From positions 874,870 through 938,869 of the forward strand of contig ML682220.1 of the NCBI GenBank assembly GCA_007922195.1: a stretch of DNA of 64,000 bases. Reading direction: 5' to 3'. The translations under genes were made by a program, and so were the position numbers. This DNA is from Podocnemis expansa (lineage: Eukaryota; Chordata; Testudines; Podocnemididae). Every line of letters starts with the position of its first letter. The first letter of the stretch is position 1. Positions 38,701 through 45,766 of this stretch are shown here, piece after piece. The notes under the pieces were generated by a model, which saw only the letters and a list, made by a program, of their open reading frames with translations, was not told the DNA's origin and ran no database searches.

Positions 38701-39079
38701 CCTGTTCTCTAAAAACTTTTGCAAACTTCAGCCTTCACTAAGACGTGGCTTCCAGTATTTTTAGAATAGCAGCTAGGGAGAGCTATTTGGGTTTCTTGGC
38801 CTTTTAACAAAGAAGTTTATATGAATTGTCATTTTCTCATTTCAGGTTAGTAACAGCAGTATAGCATGGTCTCTTGGTTATATGCTGAGCCTCACCAACA
38901 TGATCCCAGCAGAAAGCCAGCTGATCCAGCTACCTGTGAACCCTTCCTTGTTTGCTGGCCTCCTCTTTTTCTTCACAGCTGTGGCATTGCTGTGTCTCAT
39001 CTTTGTTGTTTACTTGTGTGTTTTATCATGCATGCGGAAGAATATCAGTCATATGGACCATGTACTTGCTACAGAATGA
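8165..39079 (+). CDS. ENTPD3: ENTPD3, ectonucleoside triphosphate diphosphohydrolase 3 (10 coding exons)
   Basis: Spliced CDS: 8165-8204, 11266-11393, 16040-16157, 21986-22136, 24129-24288, 27425-27655, 28496-28771, 28879-28989, 36320-36457, 38846-39079. Every junction is AG/GT and the phases agree, giving 528 aa, close to the roughly 529 aa of the human protein. Visible parts are an N-terminal membrane segment (about residues 23-43), ACR1 DAGSSRTT (62-69), ACR2 LGATAGMR (136-143), ACR3 with GQEEG (179-183; catalytic Glu182), ACR4 [10 protein letters not shown] (217-226), an ACR5-like WSLGYML (459-465) and a C-terminal membrane segment (about 487-511). The family are cell-surface E-NTPDases of the GDA1/CD39 group that hydrolyse extracellular nucleoside tri- and diphosphates with Ca or Mg, using a large ectodomain between two membrane anchors. 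The start codon was chosen because MFTV...QPC followed by a split Gly matches the NTPDase3 N terminus as remembered. ENTPD1 and ENTPD2 are the alternatives, but the N terminus, ACR residue numbers and RPL14 neighbour favour ENTPD3. Confidence 0.97.
8205..11265 (+). other. ENTPD3 intron 2
   Basis: Contains a (GT)34 microsatellite at 8709-8777 and a CORE-SINE 3' tail at about 10795-10890 (GCTCTTTAGGGTAGAGGCCT). Nothing else is recognised. The open frames near 10.05-10.7 kb have no coding character. Confidence 0.6.
8709..8777 (+). repeat. (GT)n microsatellite
   Basis: About 34 uninterrupted GT units in ENTPD3 intron 2. Confidence 0.98.
11266..11393 (+). CDS. ENTPD3: ENTPD3 exon 3: N-terminal transmembrane anchor
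   Basis: The acceptor is CATTTTAG ending at 11265 and the donor is GTAAGT at 11394. The exon encodes residues 14-56, including a run of Ile, Leu and Val that forms the first membrane segment (about 23-43), then the juxtamembrane stretch ending PGLK. The phase changes from 1 to 0. Confidence 0.96.
11488..11697 (+). repeat. MIR-like SINE
   Basis: Shows CTTTACAGCCAGATGTTAAT, a GAGAGAATAAGTGAATTGAT-type stretch, CAAGGCCACACAAGAAGC and a closing GATGATGCTTCCTCT. These follow the MIR core and 3' pattern. It lies in ENTPD3 intron 3. Confidence 0.65.
12758..12767. other. Assembly gap (10 N)
   Basis: Ten unknown bases in ENTPD3 intron 3. No exon is affected. Confidence 0.99.
13433..13597 (+). mobile_element. 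CR1 3' end fragment
   Basis: GGAATCTCCATCACTGGATG followed by TTTTTAAGAAGAGGTTAAAC and GGACTAGATGACCTTTCAAG is the conserved 3' end of sauropsid CR1 LINEs. It is a 5'-truncated copy. Confidence 0.8.
14375..14645 (+). repeat. tRNA/CORE-SINE-type element
   Basis: Begins TGGTGGTTAATGCAGTAGAA, then GACTTGGGTTCAGTTCCC, which looks like a tRNA-derived B box. TGTGACTTCAGGCGAGTCAC and AAATGGGGATAATGAGACTT are the core, and GGAAGGGACTGTCTCTT is the tail. Confidence 0.7.
16040..16157 (+). CDS. ENTPD3: ENTPD3 exon 4: apyrase conserved region 1
   Basis: The acceptor follows a run of 17 T (16018-16034) and CCCAG. The exon starts [17 protein letters not shown], which is ACR1, the phosphate-binding loop of the ASKHA fold. 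It ends NVKG with the split codon G at 16157 and donor GTGAGG. Confidence 0.97.
17113..17660 (+). repeat. Short interspersed repeat split by the MITE
   Basis: 17113-17200 carries GGAGTCTTGTGGCACTTAAA and AATAAATTTGTTAG. Then 17637-17660 carries AGTGCCACAGGACTCGTAG, which normally follows closely in uninterrupted copies such as 5343-5462. The MITE therefore landed inside it. Confidence 0.65.
17197..17638 (+). mobile_element. Palindrome-rich MITE, copy 1
   Basis: Ends are TTAGGCTATGTCT on the left and its inverse AGACATAGCCTAA on the right. The interior is many variants of the 14-bp palindrome TTAGTTYGAACTAA, plus a hairpin TTAAGCCTCCTTAATCC near the right end. It has no coding capacity. The terminal ATGTCTACACT-like type is common in turtle MITEs as remembered; the superfamily is uncertain. 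Confidence 0.8.
18023..18320 (-). mobile_element. CR1 3' end fragment
   Basis: Reverse complement of the CR1 3' end. The plus strand shows AAGACCAGAAGTGACCCTTA, then TGATGGAGAATCCACCACTT and TTCCAAAGGTTAATTACTCT, the usual order of a minus-strand copy. Confidence 0.75.
20461..20845 (-). mobile_element. hAT-derived repeat (GGGCTGTCAATTAAT family)
   Basis: Starts CAGTAGGGCTGTCAATTAAT and continues through repeated GTTAATGC and ATTAATGC, then TTCAGCCAATCACTAAGACA and ATATCACCTGAAAGTGAGAA. I remember this as a very abundant repeat in turtle genomes that keeps a decayed piece of transposase. No intact frame remains. Strand is approximate. Confidence 0.65.
20928..21240 (-). mobile_element. CR1 3' end fragment
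   Basis: ATGAATCATAGAAATTGGAA followed by GACCATGAGGGGTCATCTAG is the minus-strand CR1 3' terminus with its ATTCTATG-type end repeat. The copy then fades out by about 21.24 kb. Confidence 0.7.
21285..21495 (+). repeat. MIR-like SINE
   Basis: GAAGACTGAGGCAAAGAGGG, then TGTCTTGTCCCAGGTCATTT and AGTAGACTCCTGGTGGTTTA follow the MIR core pattern. The copy is diverged. Confidence 0.6.
21986..22136 (+). CDS. ENTPD3: ENTPD3 exon 5: apyrase conserved region 2
   Basis: The acceptor is CTCTCTTTCAG ending at 21985 and the donor is GTATGG at 22137. The exon encodes residues 96-145 plus part of Arg146. [11 protein letters not shown] at 136-146 is ACR2. Open reading continues past the donor for about 300 nt into the intron, but that extension has no family similarity. 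Confidence 0.97.
22137..24128 (+). other. ENTPD3 intron 5
   Basis: 22518-23250 is a GC- and C-rich repeat-like block carrying GGGCCCTGGAA and TTCTGGGGCGTTGCC motifs. 23655-23845 looks like a small MITE, with GTGTAGCCACAGCAG and an inverse GGCTACACTACTG end. A 273-codon open frame across the first block is Pro/Ser-rich and not a gene. Confidence 0.5.
24129..24288 (+). CDS. ENTPD3: ENTPD3 exon 6: apyrase conserved region 3 with catalytic Glu
   Basis: The acceptor is GAATTGCTTAG ending at 24128 and the donor is GTGTGT at 24289. Residues 146-199 include an N-glycosylation sequon NET at 149-151 and [18 protein letters not shown], which is ACR3. Glu182 aligns with the general base of the family. 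Confidence 0.97.
24569..25329 (-). mobile_element. Non-autonomous hAT element in ENTPD3 intron 6
   Basis: Terminal inverted repeats are CCGGGGTTATTAAAC on the left and GTTAAGAACCCCTG on the right. Near-identical 8-bp target duplications flank it: GTCTAAAC (24561-24568) and GTTTAAAC (25330-25337). The interior is GC-rich and non-coding. The ends resemble Charlie-type hAT elements. Confidence 0.8.
26989..27311 (+). mobile_element. Non-autonomous hAT element in ENTPD3 intron 6
   Basis: Left end ATGGTTCCCACCTTTTTGG and right end CACAGGTTGGGAACCACTG are inverted repeats of the CAGTGGTTCCCAACC type. The target duplication is poorly preserved (TTTCACAG against CTTTACAG). The right end lies 114 bp before exon 7. 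Confidence 0.7.
27425..27655 (+). CDS. ENTPD3: ENTPD3 exon 7: apyrase conserved region 4
   Basis: The acceptor is TTTAATTTTTAG ending at 27424 and the donor is GTATGT at 27656. Residues 200-276 include [13 protein letters not shown] (217-229), the second phosphate-binding motif with Asp219. A sequon NST and the conserved segment [10 protein letters not shown] follow. Confidence 0.97.
27656..28495 (+). other. ENTPD3 intron 7
   Basis: No repeat family or RNA gene recognised. Open frames here have no coding support. Confidence 0.5.
28496..28771 (+). CDS. ENTPD3: ENTPD3 exon 8: ectodomain, cysteine-rich middle
   Basis: The acceptor is TTTCTGTCCTCAG ending at 28495 and the donor is GTAAGT at 28772. 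The exon encodes residues 277-368, including [13 protein letters not shown] and CSFNGVYQP. These hold disulfide cysteines typical of surface NTPDases. Both exon edges are in phase 0. Confidence 0.96.
28879..28989 (+). CDS. ENTPD3: ENTPD3 exon 9: ectodomain
   Basis: The acceptor is TTTTATTTATAG ending at 28878 and the donor is GTCAGT at 28990. The exon encodes residues 369-405, starting [16 protein letters not shown] and ending FLCSQNWNQ, with sequons NLT and NSS. It lies only 107 bp after exon 8. Confidence 0.96.
29645..29970. mobile_element. MITE-like element
   Basis: TAATGCTGTGTCCACACTTG at the left end and GATCCAAGTGTAGATTTAGC at the right end are approximate inverted repeats of the 'CTACACT' type. 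No coding capacity. 59606-59831 has similar ends. Confidence 0.45.
30990..31684. mobile_element. GC-rich element with a hAT-like right end
   Basis: The right end GCAAAGGTTGCTGACCCCTAG matches the CAGGGGTCAGCAACC type of hAT termini. No matching left end is visible, so the element is truncated or rearranged and its left edge is a guess from base composition. Confidence 0.4.
31846..32400. mobile_element. GC-rich repeat block
   Basis: Begins CAGCCCGGGCCGTCCTTGG and repeats strings such as CAGAGTGGCTGGCTCAGGG, which recur within 33530-34247. It is probably a partial copy of a related non-autonomous element. No clear inverse terminus. Confidence 0.4.
32469..32656 (-). mobile_element. Non-autonomous hAT element (GTCTCAAAC family), copy 1
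   Basis: Flanked by an exact 8-bp target duplication, CTCTAACC at 32461-32468 and 32657-32664. Ends are CAAGCATCTCAAAC and TTTTGAGACCCCTG. The interior (CATTGTATGAAAAGGTTTCA) matches, inverted, the copies at 50669-50838 and 57544-57753. Confidence 0.85.
32675..32755 (-). repeat. Short interspersed repeat, partial copy
   Basis: Carries AAGCCATGTTAGTCTAGTCC and TTAAAGACTAGCAAGTG, the reverse orientation of the family seen at 5343-5462. Confidence 0.55.
32865..33358. mobile_element. Non-autonomous hAT-like element
   Basis: Left end TAGGGGTAGGCGACCTCCGG and right end GGGGTTGCCAACCCCTG are inverted repeats of the CAGGGGTYGGCAACC type. No convincing target duplication. Interior GC-rich, with internally repeated GGCATGCCTGGGRA strings. 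Confidence 0.65.
33530..34247. mobile_element. Non-autonomous hAT element (CAGAGGYGGC ends), copy 1
   Basis: Ends CAGAGGTGGCCTTAGG and AAAAGCTGCCTCTG form inverted repeats. Flanking 8-mers ATGTTATG (33522-33529) and GTGTTATG (34248-34255) agree at 7 of 8. Interior GC-rich; the long open frames on both strands reflect composition only. Confidence 0.8.
34621..34915. mobile_element. Non-autonomous hAT element (CAGAGGYGGC ends), copy 2
   Basis: Same termini as the previous element, CAGAGGCGGCTTTTGG and AAAGGCTGCCTCTG. Flanking 8-mers are ACTAAAAG (34613-34620) and ACCAAAAG (34916-34923). A shorter deletion derivative, only 373 bp from copy 1. Confidence 0.8.
36320..36457 (+). CDS. ENTPD3: ENTPD3 exon 10: ectodomain
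   Basis: The acceptor is TTTATTTTTCAG ending at 36319 and the donor is GTGAGC at 36458. The exon encodes residues 406-451, with [15 protein letters not shown] and ETWPQIHF, both highly conserved in NTPDase3. It is preceded by the gene's 7.3-kb intron 9, which holds a GC-rich transposon cluster. Confidence 0.97.
36458..38845 (+). other. ENTPD3 intron 10
   Basis: Contains a GC-richer block at 36.8-37.44 kb of uncertain repeat origin and the second palindromic MITE at 38146-38462. Nothing else recognised. Confidence 0.5.
38146..38462 (-). mobile_element. Palindrome-rich MITE, copy 2 (inverted relative to copy 1)
   Basis: Left end AGGCTATGTTTACACTAGC leads into a hairpin, AGTCCAGATTAAGGAGGC then TTAATCCGGACT. 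This is the reverse complement of the right end of 17197-17638. Many TTAGTTYGAACTAA palindromes follow, and the right end is GCAAACATAGTCTA. Confidence 0.8.
38846..39079 (+). CDS. ENTPD3: ENTPD3 exon 11: last coding exon, C-terminal anchor
   Basis: The acceptor is CTCATTTCAG ending at 38845. The exon encodes residues 452-528: a sequon NSS, then [12 protein letters not shown] (ACR5 region with Trp459) and the second membrane segment, rich in Phe, Leu and Val (about 487-511). A short cytoplasmic tail ends at the TGA, 39077-39079. Confidence 0.97.
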   Translation, partial: VSNSSIAWSLGYMLSLTNMIPAESQLIQLPVNPSLFAGLLFFFTAVALLCLIFVVYLCVLSCMRKNISHMDHVLATE

Positions 39080-39800
39080 AGAGTGACTCAAAAACAAAAG
39101 CTTAGTTCTTTGAAGAACTGCACCTTAGAAAACCAAGAGAAATAAGTCATAGGTTTCAAAAAAGGAAGAAAGACAAGGCAAGAAACATAAGTAGAATAGT
39201 AGCAGAGAACAGAAATCAAGGAAATGGTATTGCATGAGAGGTCTTAGCACTGGCAGTTAGTGCCATAGCCTTACGGTGTTAGTGCAAGAGACAACATGTC
39301 AGTAAACTCTGTTTGTTAAACATTTTGCAGGGGAAAACCACTATCATTCACTAAAGTACTTTTGCACTACAGTCCCCTGTAGACTTAATTGGTCAATAGT
39401 TCCAAGATGCAAGCAAGAGGACAAATCCATAGGACAAAGGAAGAAAGTGGCAAGACTCATCTGTAGTATCAAAGTGAAAAGAAAAACTCATTTCTGAAAC
39501 TGGTAAGGACATTAGGCATTATCTATGGTGGTAACTGTTAGATGCACTCAGAAAAACAACTACTTTCATTACCATGTGGAGCATGACAGAAGATATAGAC
39601 CATCATGTAAAGTTGATCATGAAATTATTAAACAACTTCCTTCATGTTCAGACAATGAAAAAAATCTAAGCATATGATTGCATATGGCTTTACATTTTGA
39701 CATTTGGTATTTCAGAGGCTTCAAGAGCAACTCTTCAGTGAAGGTTGCATCAATATGTGTTCTTAAAGCACACCTAAAATTCCTGTTTTGTACTTAAATG

Positions 39801-39806
39801 AATAAA
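39801..39806 (+). terminator. ENTPD3: ENTPD3 candidate polyadenylation signal
   Basis: AATAAA lies 722 nt after the stop codon and gives a 3' UTR of about 745 nt. It is the first canonical signal downstream. Further AATAAA hexamers near 42.66 and 42.89 kb could serve longer forms. Confidence 0.55.
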
Positions 39807-39829
39807 CTGAGTCTCCAAATGTGTCAAAC

Positions 39830-42800
39830 AATTCTTTAAGAAGGCAGTAGAATTTTGTCATTTTTTAAAAAAACTTTTACAGAAGAAATATTTAAAAATG
39901 GCTGCCTTACCCACATTATCTACACTCTTTTTTGGGGGGGGGGTCCTAAACAAGCACAGACTGATCAGACTTACTCGGATACTGCAACCATAGGACCCTT
40001 CTGAAATGTTAATGTTAAACATAGAGTTATTCCTCTCATTCAGGAACAAGAGGCTAAGGCTAGAGTCTTTGGGACAGGGCAAAGGGGATGGGGGGGGAAT
40101 CTGGCAGTGTGAGCAAGTCATGGGTGGAAAGGGTGGAAGATTTGCAGGGATGTACAGGCTGGGAGAAGAGACTTGTATATACAGGAGGGGATGGATGGGG
40201 CTGAAGTGGCTCCCACTCTCTGAGGCAGCAGTGCTGTAGGCAGTTCTTTAAGTGCCAGAGCATCAGCTCTCTGGACCAGCAGGCAGCAGTCTCCTGCTGT
40301 CTGCAGAGACATCAGCTCAGCAAGAGCTTCCCAATGGGTGCTTACTTTGGTGTTTTAGGGAGCTGACCTCATATGCCCCTGTACTGGTTCCGTGTGCCAC
40401 GCCCCCTCATTTACCTGCCTTCTGCACATCCCTGTCCCTTCTGGCCTCCTATCTGCTCCTTTACCCTCCCATGCCTTCAGTGCTGCCCACCACCCTAGGA
40501 CAGGGGAGGGGAGGTGGGAGCAAGGATGTGGGAAAGGGCAGGGGCCTTAGAGGACAGGAGAAGGGGTGGCAGATCTCTGCCCCGACATCCATGTTGTAAC
40601 TGTCCTAGTGCTGCAGTGCATTTGTGCCCAGGGTGAAGCTGAGGCAGCTGTGGTGTAGGACCCCACAGGCTCAATACCAAAGCACATGCTTCCTCTACCC
40701 TAGCCCTCCAAGCCTGGCTCCTCACTTGAAAACTGACAAAACCTCATCAGGCATCCTCAGTTGGCCCCAGTTCCCCCCATTAATTCTGCCTTTGGTTTCC
40801 TGTGCTAACCATACAACAGCACCTTGTGAAGCCATGGATGAGAGGCAGGGACTGAGAAAAGCAGTTAGAGCATAAAATGAAATGACATTTGCAGTGTGTG
40901 AGGCCTGGAGTAAGAGATGTAGAAGGGACAGATGAAACTCCTCCCTCATATTCATGAGTAACTGCATGGGCCCATGCCTTCCTTGGATCCTACTTTCCTA
41001 TGGGCGTCAGCTGGAGCACATTTTCTCTGTAATGTATTTACCCCCAATTCCCACCAGGGATGAGTTCTGCAGTATCCTCTCTGTGGGGCAGTCAATGGTG
41101 AACACTTTCAATTGTCTCCCTTATTTCTAAGGTTTTATTATTTATTCAGCTTCAAATTAAACCCTTGCAAAACCTGCCTGAGGAGTTTCAAAGGCCTGTA
41201 AAATCTTTTATTGAGGCAGAAGGGTCAGAATATTTTCTTGATTAAAAAAGATATATTAGGAGCACATTTTCTGATTCCTTGACTTGCTTGGTCATGGTAT
41301 ATGATATTAGCCTCATTACAGTGACAGAAACAGAGCAAGATGTCTGGAATTATCATTCAATGAGGTTGGAAAGCTGAAGAACAGAGCTTATGAAGTAGTG
41401 GGCATTATTGAGGCTCAGTAACTGAAAAATTTGGTTTTTGCAGTGTCCAAGTCTTGAAGATGTGTCCCTTGAATGGTTAAAAACTGATTTTCAAAGACAC
41501 AAAAGTTCCTAATGCCTACTGATATTCTATGCAAGTTAGGTACCTACTGTTTTAATCTTTGAAAATTGTCTCCTACATTACAAAATTCAGCAGTAACAGA
41601 CCCATTTCACACAGGCAGAGTTGTGGTTTTTAGACATTTCTTATTTTTTAGAATGGTGGCCCCTTTTAGTTGACATATTTACACTTAGGTCTTTGTTTCA
41701 GGTTCCTCTCTTGCCTCAGAACATGCATGCCAAAGAAGAAAAAATGAAACGAGTACAAATCTAATGTGCAAGAAGGTTGAGCAGAGAGAGTAGAAAAGGA
41801 GCCTCCTCAGTCAATAAGACTGTTTTGCAGGGAGCAATGCTTCTACCATGGAGAAGCTATTTAAAAACTAGCAGAGAAACATGAGAAATGAAATGGAGAT
41901 GTCTGTTTGGGGAACTTAGTGCAAGTAATTTTATTGTGAATTCATACTTGGAGTTTCAAGTCTGAAGATGCCTAGAACTAGAGAGGACAAAGTTCTCAAA
42001 TGCAATATCGAAACCAGTTCTACAGTGGTAGGTGACTCGGGTGTATGCACGCTGCTCTAATATGGAAGGTGTTGAGGCACTGCTGGGGGCTGTAGTGGCC
42101 CCAACTCTTTGCACTTACAACAAATCATGCCAGGACTGGAGGAGTTAAAAGGGAGGGAAGTGCTCTCAGACATGGGTGACCCTGGGAAGGGAACAGACTG
42201 TTGAACTGCTCCAGACATAAAGAGGACAGATAGCCTATAGAGCTCCTGCCCTTGTGACAGAGGATGAAAGGACCTGAGCAGAAAGGAGAAGAAGCCTGAT
42301 ACTTACACTGGAGCCGCAGGGGACAGTGATATTAAGGCCCTCAGAAATAAGAGTTCCTTGTCTTGGAGAGCTGCAGACAGGCATTCTTTTATTCAATCCG
42401 CTCATTGACTTCAGGCTGTGTTGTTGCTTTGCCTGGGACCCCCAAGAAGGGGTGAGACTTCAGCAGCTTTAGCCAGGGGGCTGAGCACTGGCCTGCAAGA
42501 AAGATGCCCTGCAACACTTGGTGTATATCTGGACAAGGTGGATAATTAAACTTGTGTGTTCTCCCACATAGAACTCCTACAGGGGCACTCTACCACAGAG
42601 ACTTGTGCGAGTAAGGGAACGATGAATCTTCCAACTTTTATCTGTAAGGGGATATTAGCAATAAAATTGAATCTGAAGATCATATTGAAAATTCCCCATT
42701 TGGGTAACCACAAGGTGGTATGTCCCCATTTGTGACACTAAGGGGTGGTACCAGACTTGCTTCATAAATTCTGTTGAATGATTTTTTCTTTTGGGAAGAG

Positions 42801-43050
42801 GAGGAAAAGTTAACACACATAACCACCGTCACAAATAAGTTTACACAAAGAGTAAGGTAAAGCAAACTTTAAAAAAATATATAAATAAAGGGGATTACTT
42901 AATGCTTTCTGAGTTTAATATCCATGCATAACTCCTTTTTCAAGGGCATCCCATTATTTGTAATGAGACAGTAACAGTATGTGTAGTATATTCAAAAGCT
43001 CCTGCTGATACTGCTTCAGTGGCTATAAACAGTACCTCTATAGTAAGATT
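39830..43050. other. Intergenic, little recognised
   Basis: No gene seen. 42.0-42.76 kb has an LTR-like look (blocks of GGACCTGAGCAGAAAGG type and a tail with CCCATTTGTGACACTA), but no paired ends or coding region support a firm call. Confidence 0.4.
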
Positions 43051-43053
43051 GAT

Positions 43054-43843
43054 CTAAGGCTGTGTTCACACAGACATGGTTATTTCGAAACAACTTGTTT
43101 CAAAATAACAACTTATTTCGAAATGACTTACTTCGAATTAGCAAAAAAGTCATTTNNNNNNNNNNNNNNNNNNNNNNNNNNNNNNNNNNNNNNNNNNNNN
43201 NNNNNNNNNNNNNNNNNNNNNNNNNNNNNNNNNNNNNNNNNNNNNNNNNNNNNNNNNNNNNNNNNNNNNNNNNNNNNNNNNNNNNNNNNNNNNNNNNNNN
43301 NNNNNNNNNNNNNNNNNNNNNNNNNNNNNNNNNNNNNNNNNNNNNNNNNNNNNNNNNNNNNNNNNNNNNNNNNNNNNNNNNNNNNNNNNNNNNNNNNNNN
43401 NNNNNNNNNNNNNNNNNNNNNNNNNNNNNNNNNNNNNNNNNNNNNNNNNNNNNNNNNNNNNNNNNNNNNNNNNNNNNNNNNNNNNNNNNNNNNNNNNNNN
43501 NNNNNNNNNNNNNNNNNNNNNNNNNNNNNNNNNNNNNNNNNNNNNNNNNNNNNNNATTCCTCCCAGGGTGCTAAGCACCCTGGGAGGAGGGGCACATGTT
43601 GTCTCGGAACACTTTGTTCCGAAACAACATGTCCGAACAGGGCTGTTTCGAAACCTCTGTTTTGAAACAACTCTGTTTCGACAGGAAACGAGGTTTAAGT
43701 TGTTTCGGGAGGAACACGGCCATTTCGAAACAAGCTGTTTGCTTGTTTCGAAATGGCTGTGCCTCGTGTGGCCATGGCACTTCTTATTTCGAAATAACCT
43801 CTGTTGTTTCGAAATAAGAAGTGTGTGTGGCCATACCCCTAGT
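43054..43843. mobile_element. TTTCGAAA palindrome-rich MITE containing an assembly gap
   Basis: Left end AAGGCTGTGTTCACACAGAC and right end GTGTGTGTGGCCATACCCCTAG are loosely inverted. The interior on both sides of the gap is a series of TTTCGAAA-centred palindromes such as TTATTTCGAAATAA. It is a different family from the TTAGTTYGAACTAA elements but has the same architecture. Confidence 0.7.
43156..43555. other. Assembly gap (400 N)
   Basis: The round length suggests a sized or default gap. It falls inside the palindromic element, so true content and length are unknown. Confidence 0.99.
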
Positions 43844-44286
43844 CTCCTTATCTTTTGATTTGCCAAGTATGTAGTGAATCACAAGTGAAAATTAGCATCA
43901 GTCAATGGAAGAAATCCAGAGTTGCTAATGTGAACTGATACCTGTTTTTTAAAAAAAAATACAAGTATTGGGAAGGTTTTCAAAAGAACCTAAGGGAGTT
44001 AAATGCTCATTGACCCTTTGTGTACAGTTCTGTGGATGCTAGCCACCATTGCTCACACTGAATACAGAACAAATCACTTATTTACTTTTAAAAATAGCCT
44101 ATTATAAAACAAACCCATATAAATCACTAATCATTACAGATGCTAAATGTCAACATATTTGAACTGCTGTGTATTTTATTACATTGTTTACAGGAATAGA
44201 AAAATCAATGGTACAACTGTTTTACAAAAATGCCCTTGTTCTTTTTGCCAAACTCAATTCTCCTCCTTTGCAAAATCACTTTAATG

Positions 44287-45650
44287 TTTAGATGAGTAAA
44301 AAATCTTCCATAATCTGAACCATGTCAGCATCAGTATACTGATGTACGTACATTAAAGTGAGCCTGTGAGTTGACTTTTGCCCAAAGAACCTTTTAGCCA
44401 CGTCTTGTCTGTCTCCAGTGCCCTTATATGTTTTCCATCTGTAGCGACATTAATTAGCATGGCATTGTGGCCAAGACAGAGGACAGTGTTTAGATCAAGA
44501 TAAGATGCTGGGGTCACTCTTGAAGAGTACTGAGAATGCTGTTTGGCTGTTCATCCCTTGGAATGTCTATCCATTCTGCATGCCATCTTTGCAGTTCAGC
44601 TTTAAAATTATCTAGATTAGAAAGTTTCATGTATGCATCATACACAGCCATCACCTTCTCTTCATTCTCTAGTAAATGCAGTTTATCTGGCACAAGAAAA
44701 CATGTAAATCTGTCTATCACTTGCTTTTGAAGCTCTGAAATTACATGATCCAGGAATGGAATGAACACATTCTTCCTCAAATATTCTTGAAGATACATGC
44801 CACCAATGTTATAATAATTATTCATTGGGTGACTTTTCAAGATAAACAGCATCAGCCAAACGTCTCGCTTCTGCACACAGGGAAGCAAATTTTGGGTAGG
44901 AAGAATAACATTTGCTTCATCCAATGCATAAATTCGATCCACAGTAGAATATTGCACGTATATATGTAGAGATTTTGCACAAGTATTCCACAGTAATCAG
45001 AAAGTCAAATTTAATGATGGAATATGAAATCTTTCAGCATCATTGTCAGAATAGAATAGACGATTTTCTCTAAGTAAGCAGCAACCACAATGTATGTTTT
45101 AAAGTTACTCAGTGCATCCACCTAACTCATCCACTGTGTGTTGCAATCTGTTGGCATGCCTCCATAATCTGATCCTCTTCTTTCTTCCAATTTCTTCAAC
45201 AGGTTTTTGAGCTGCAGCTGTGTAGGCTGAACACTAGGGTACTTTACAAAAAGGTTTTAATGTAGGTATGACTTTTTCAAAAGTGTGAAAAAATTTAGCC
45301 AGTCGTCACATTGCACAAGAGGCAACAATTGCTGTGTTCAGTTTGTGCATCCTGCAGGCTGCATACATGGCTGCTGGGAGAACTTCAAAATTCTTGACAT
45401 CTAACCACTTATATTGCTCCCCTCAATAGCTCCTTCTGTAACCCTCAAATGGCTATTCTAGCCATGAAAAGATCTGTAAGGCTTTGTGTTGTATCTACAA
45501 AATCCATGAAATCTTCATGGAATTCCACTTGCCCAACTTCATTTTGGTGGATGTAACATATACCCAGTGAAATGTTTTCTTTTGTTGGACAAGCACTAGT
45601 TATGGCAGCAATTAAACCAAAGAATGGTGCTGCTTTTACTCTCTATAACC
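44287..45650 (-). pseudogene. hAT-type transposase relic (P52rIPK/ZMYM-like group)
   Basis: The minus strand encodes a decayed hAT transposase. Its most intact part is a 147-codon frame (44514-44957) with YLQEYLRKNVFIPFLDHVI and other strings typical of the ZMYM1/P52rIPK-like hAT group. Upstream lie VEFHEDFMDFVDTTQSLTDL and CRMHKLNTAIVASC, and downstream near 44290-44370 lies HRLTLMYVHQYTDADM, like the C-terminal dimerisation region. Frames are broken between these blocks, and the zinc finger and N-terminal part are missing. It could have been the source of transposition for local hAT derivatives, but the ends needed to test that are not seen. Non-functional. Confidence 0.75.
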
Positions 45651-45766
45651 TTGATGCATATATGGACTCCTACTAACTTAATGAGTTTATTTTGCATTGT
45701 TCTGATATGTCAGCTGTATTATATAGAGCATATAATTAAGCTGCATTTTCAAATTAGGGCCGAATC

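Noticed and set aside
43062..43866. Long open frames on both strands across the 400-N gap
   Set aside because: They are open only because unknown bases cannot encode stops. The flanks are palindromic MITE sequence.
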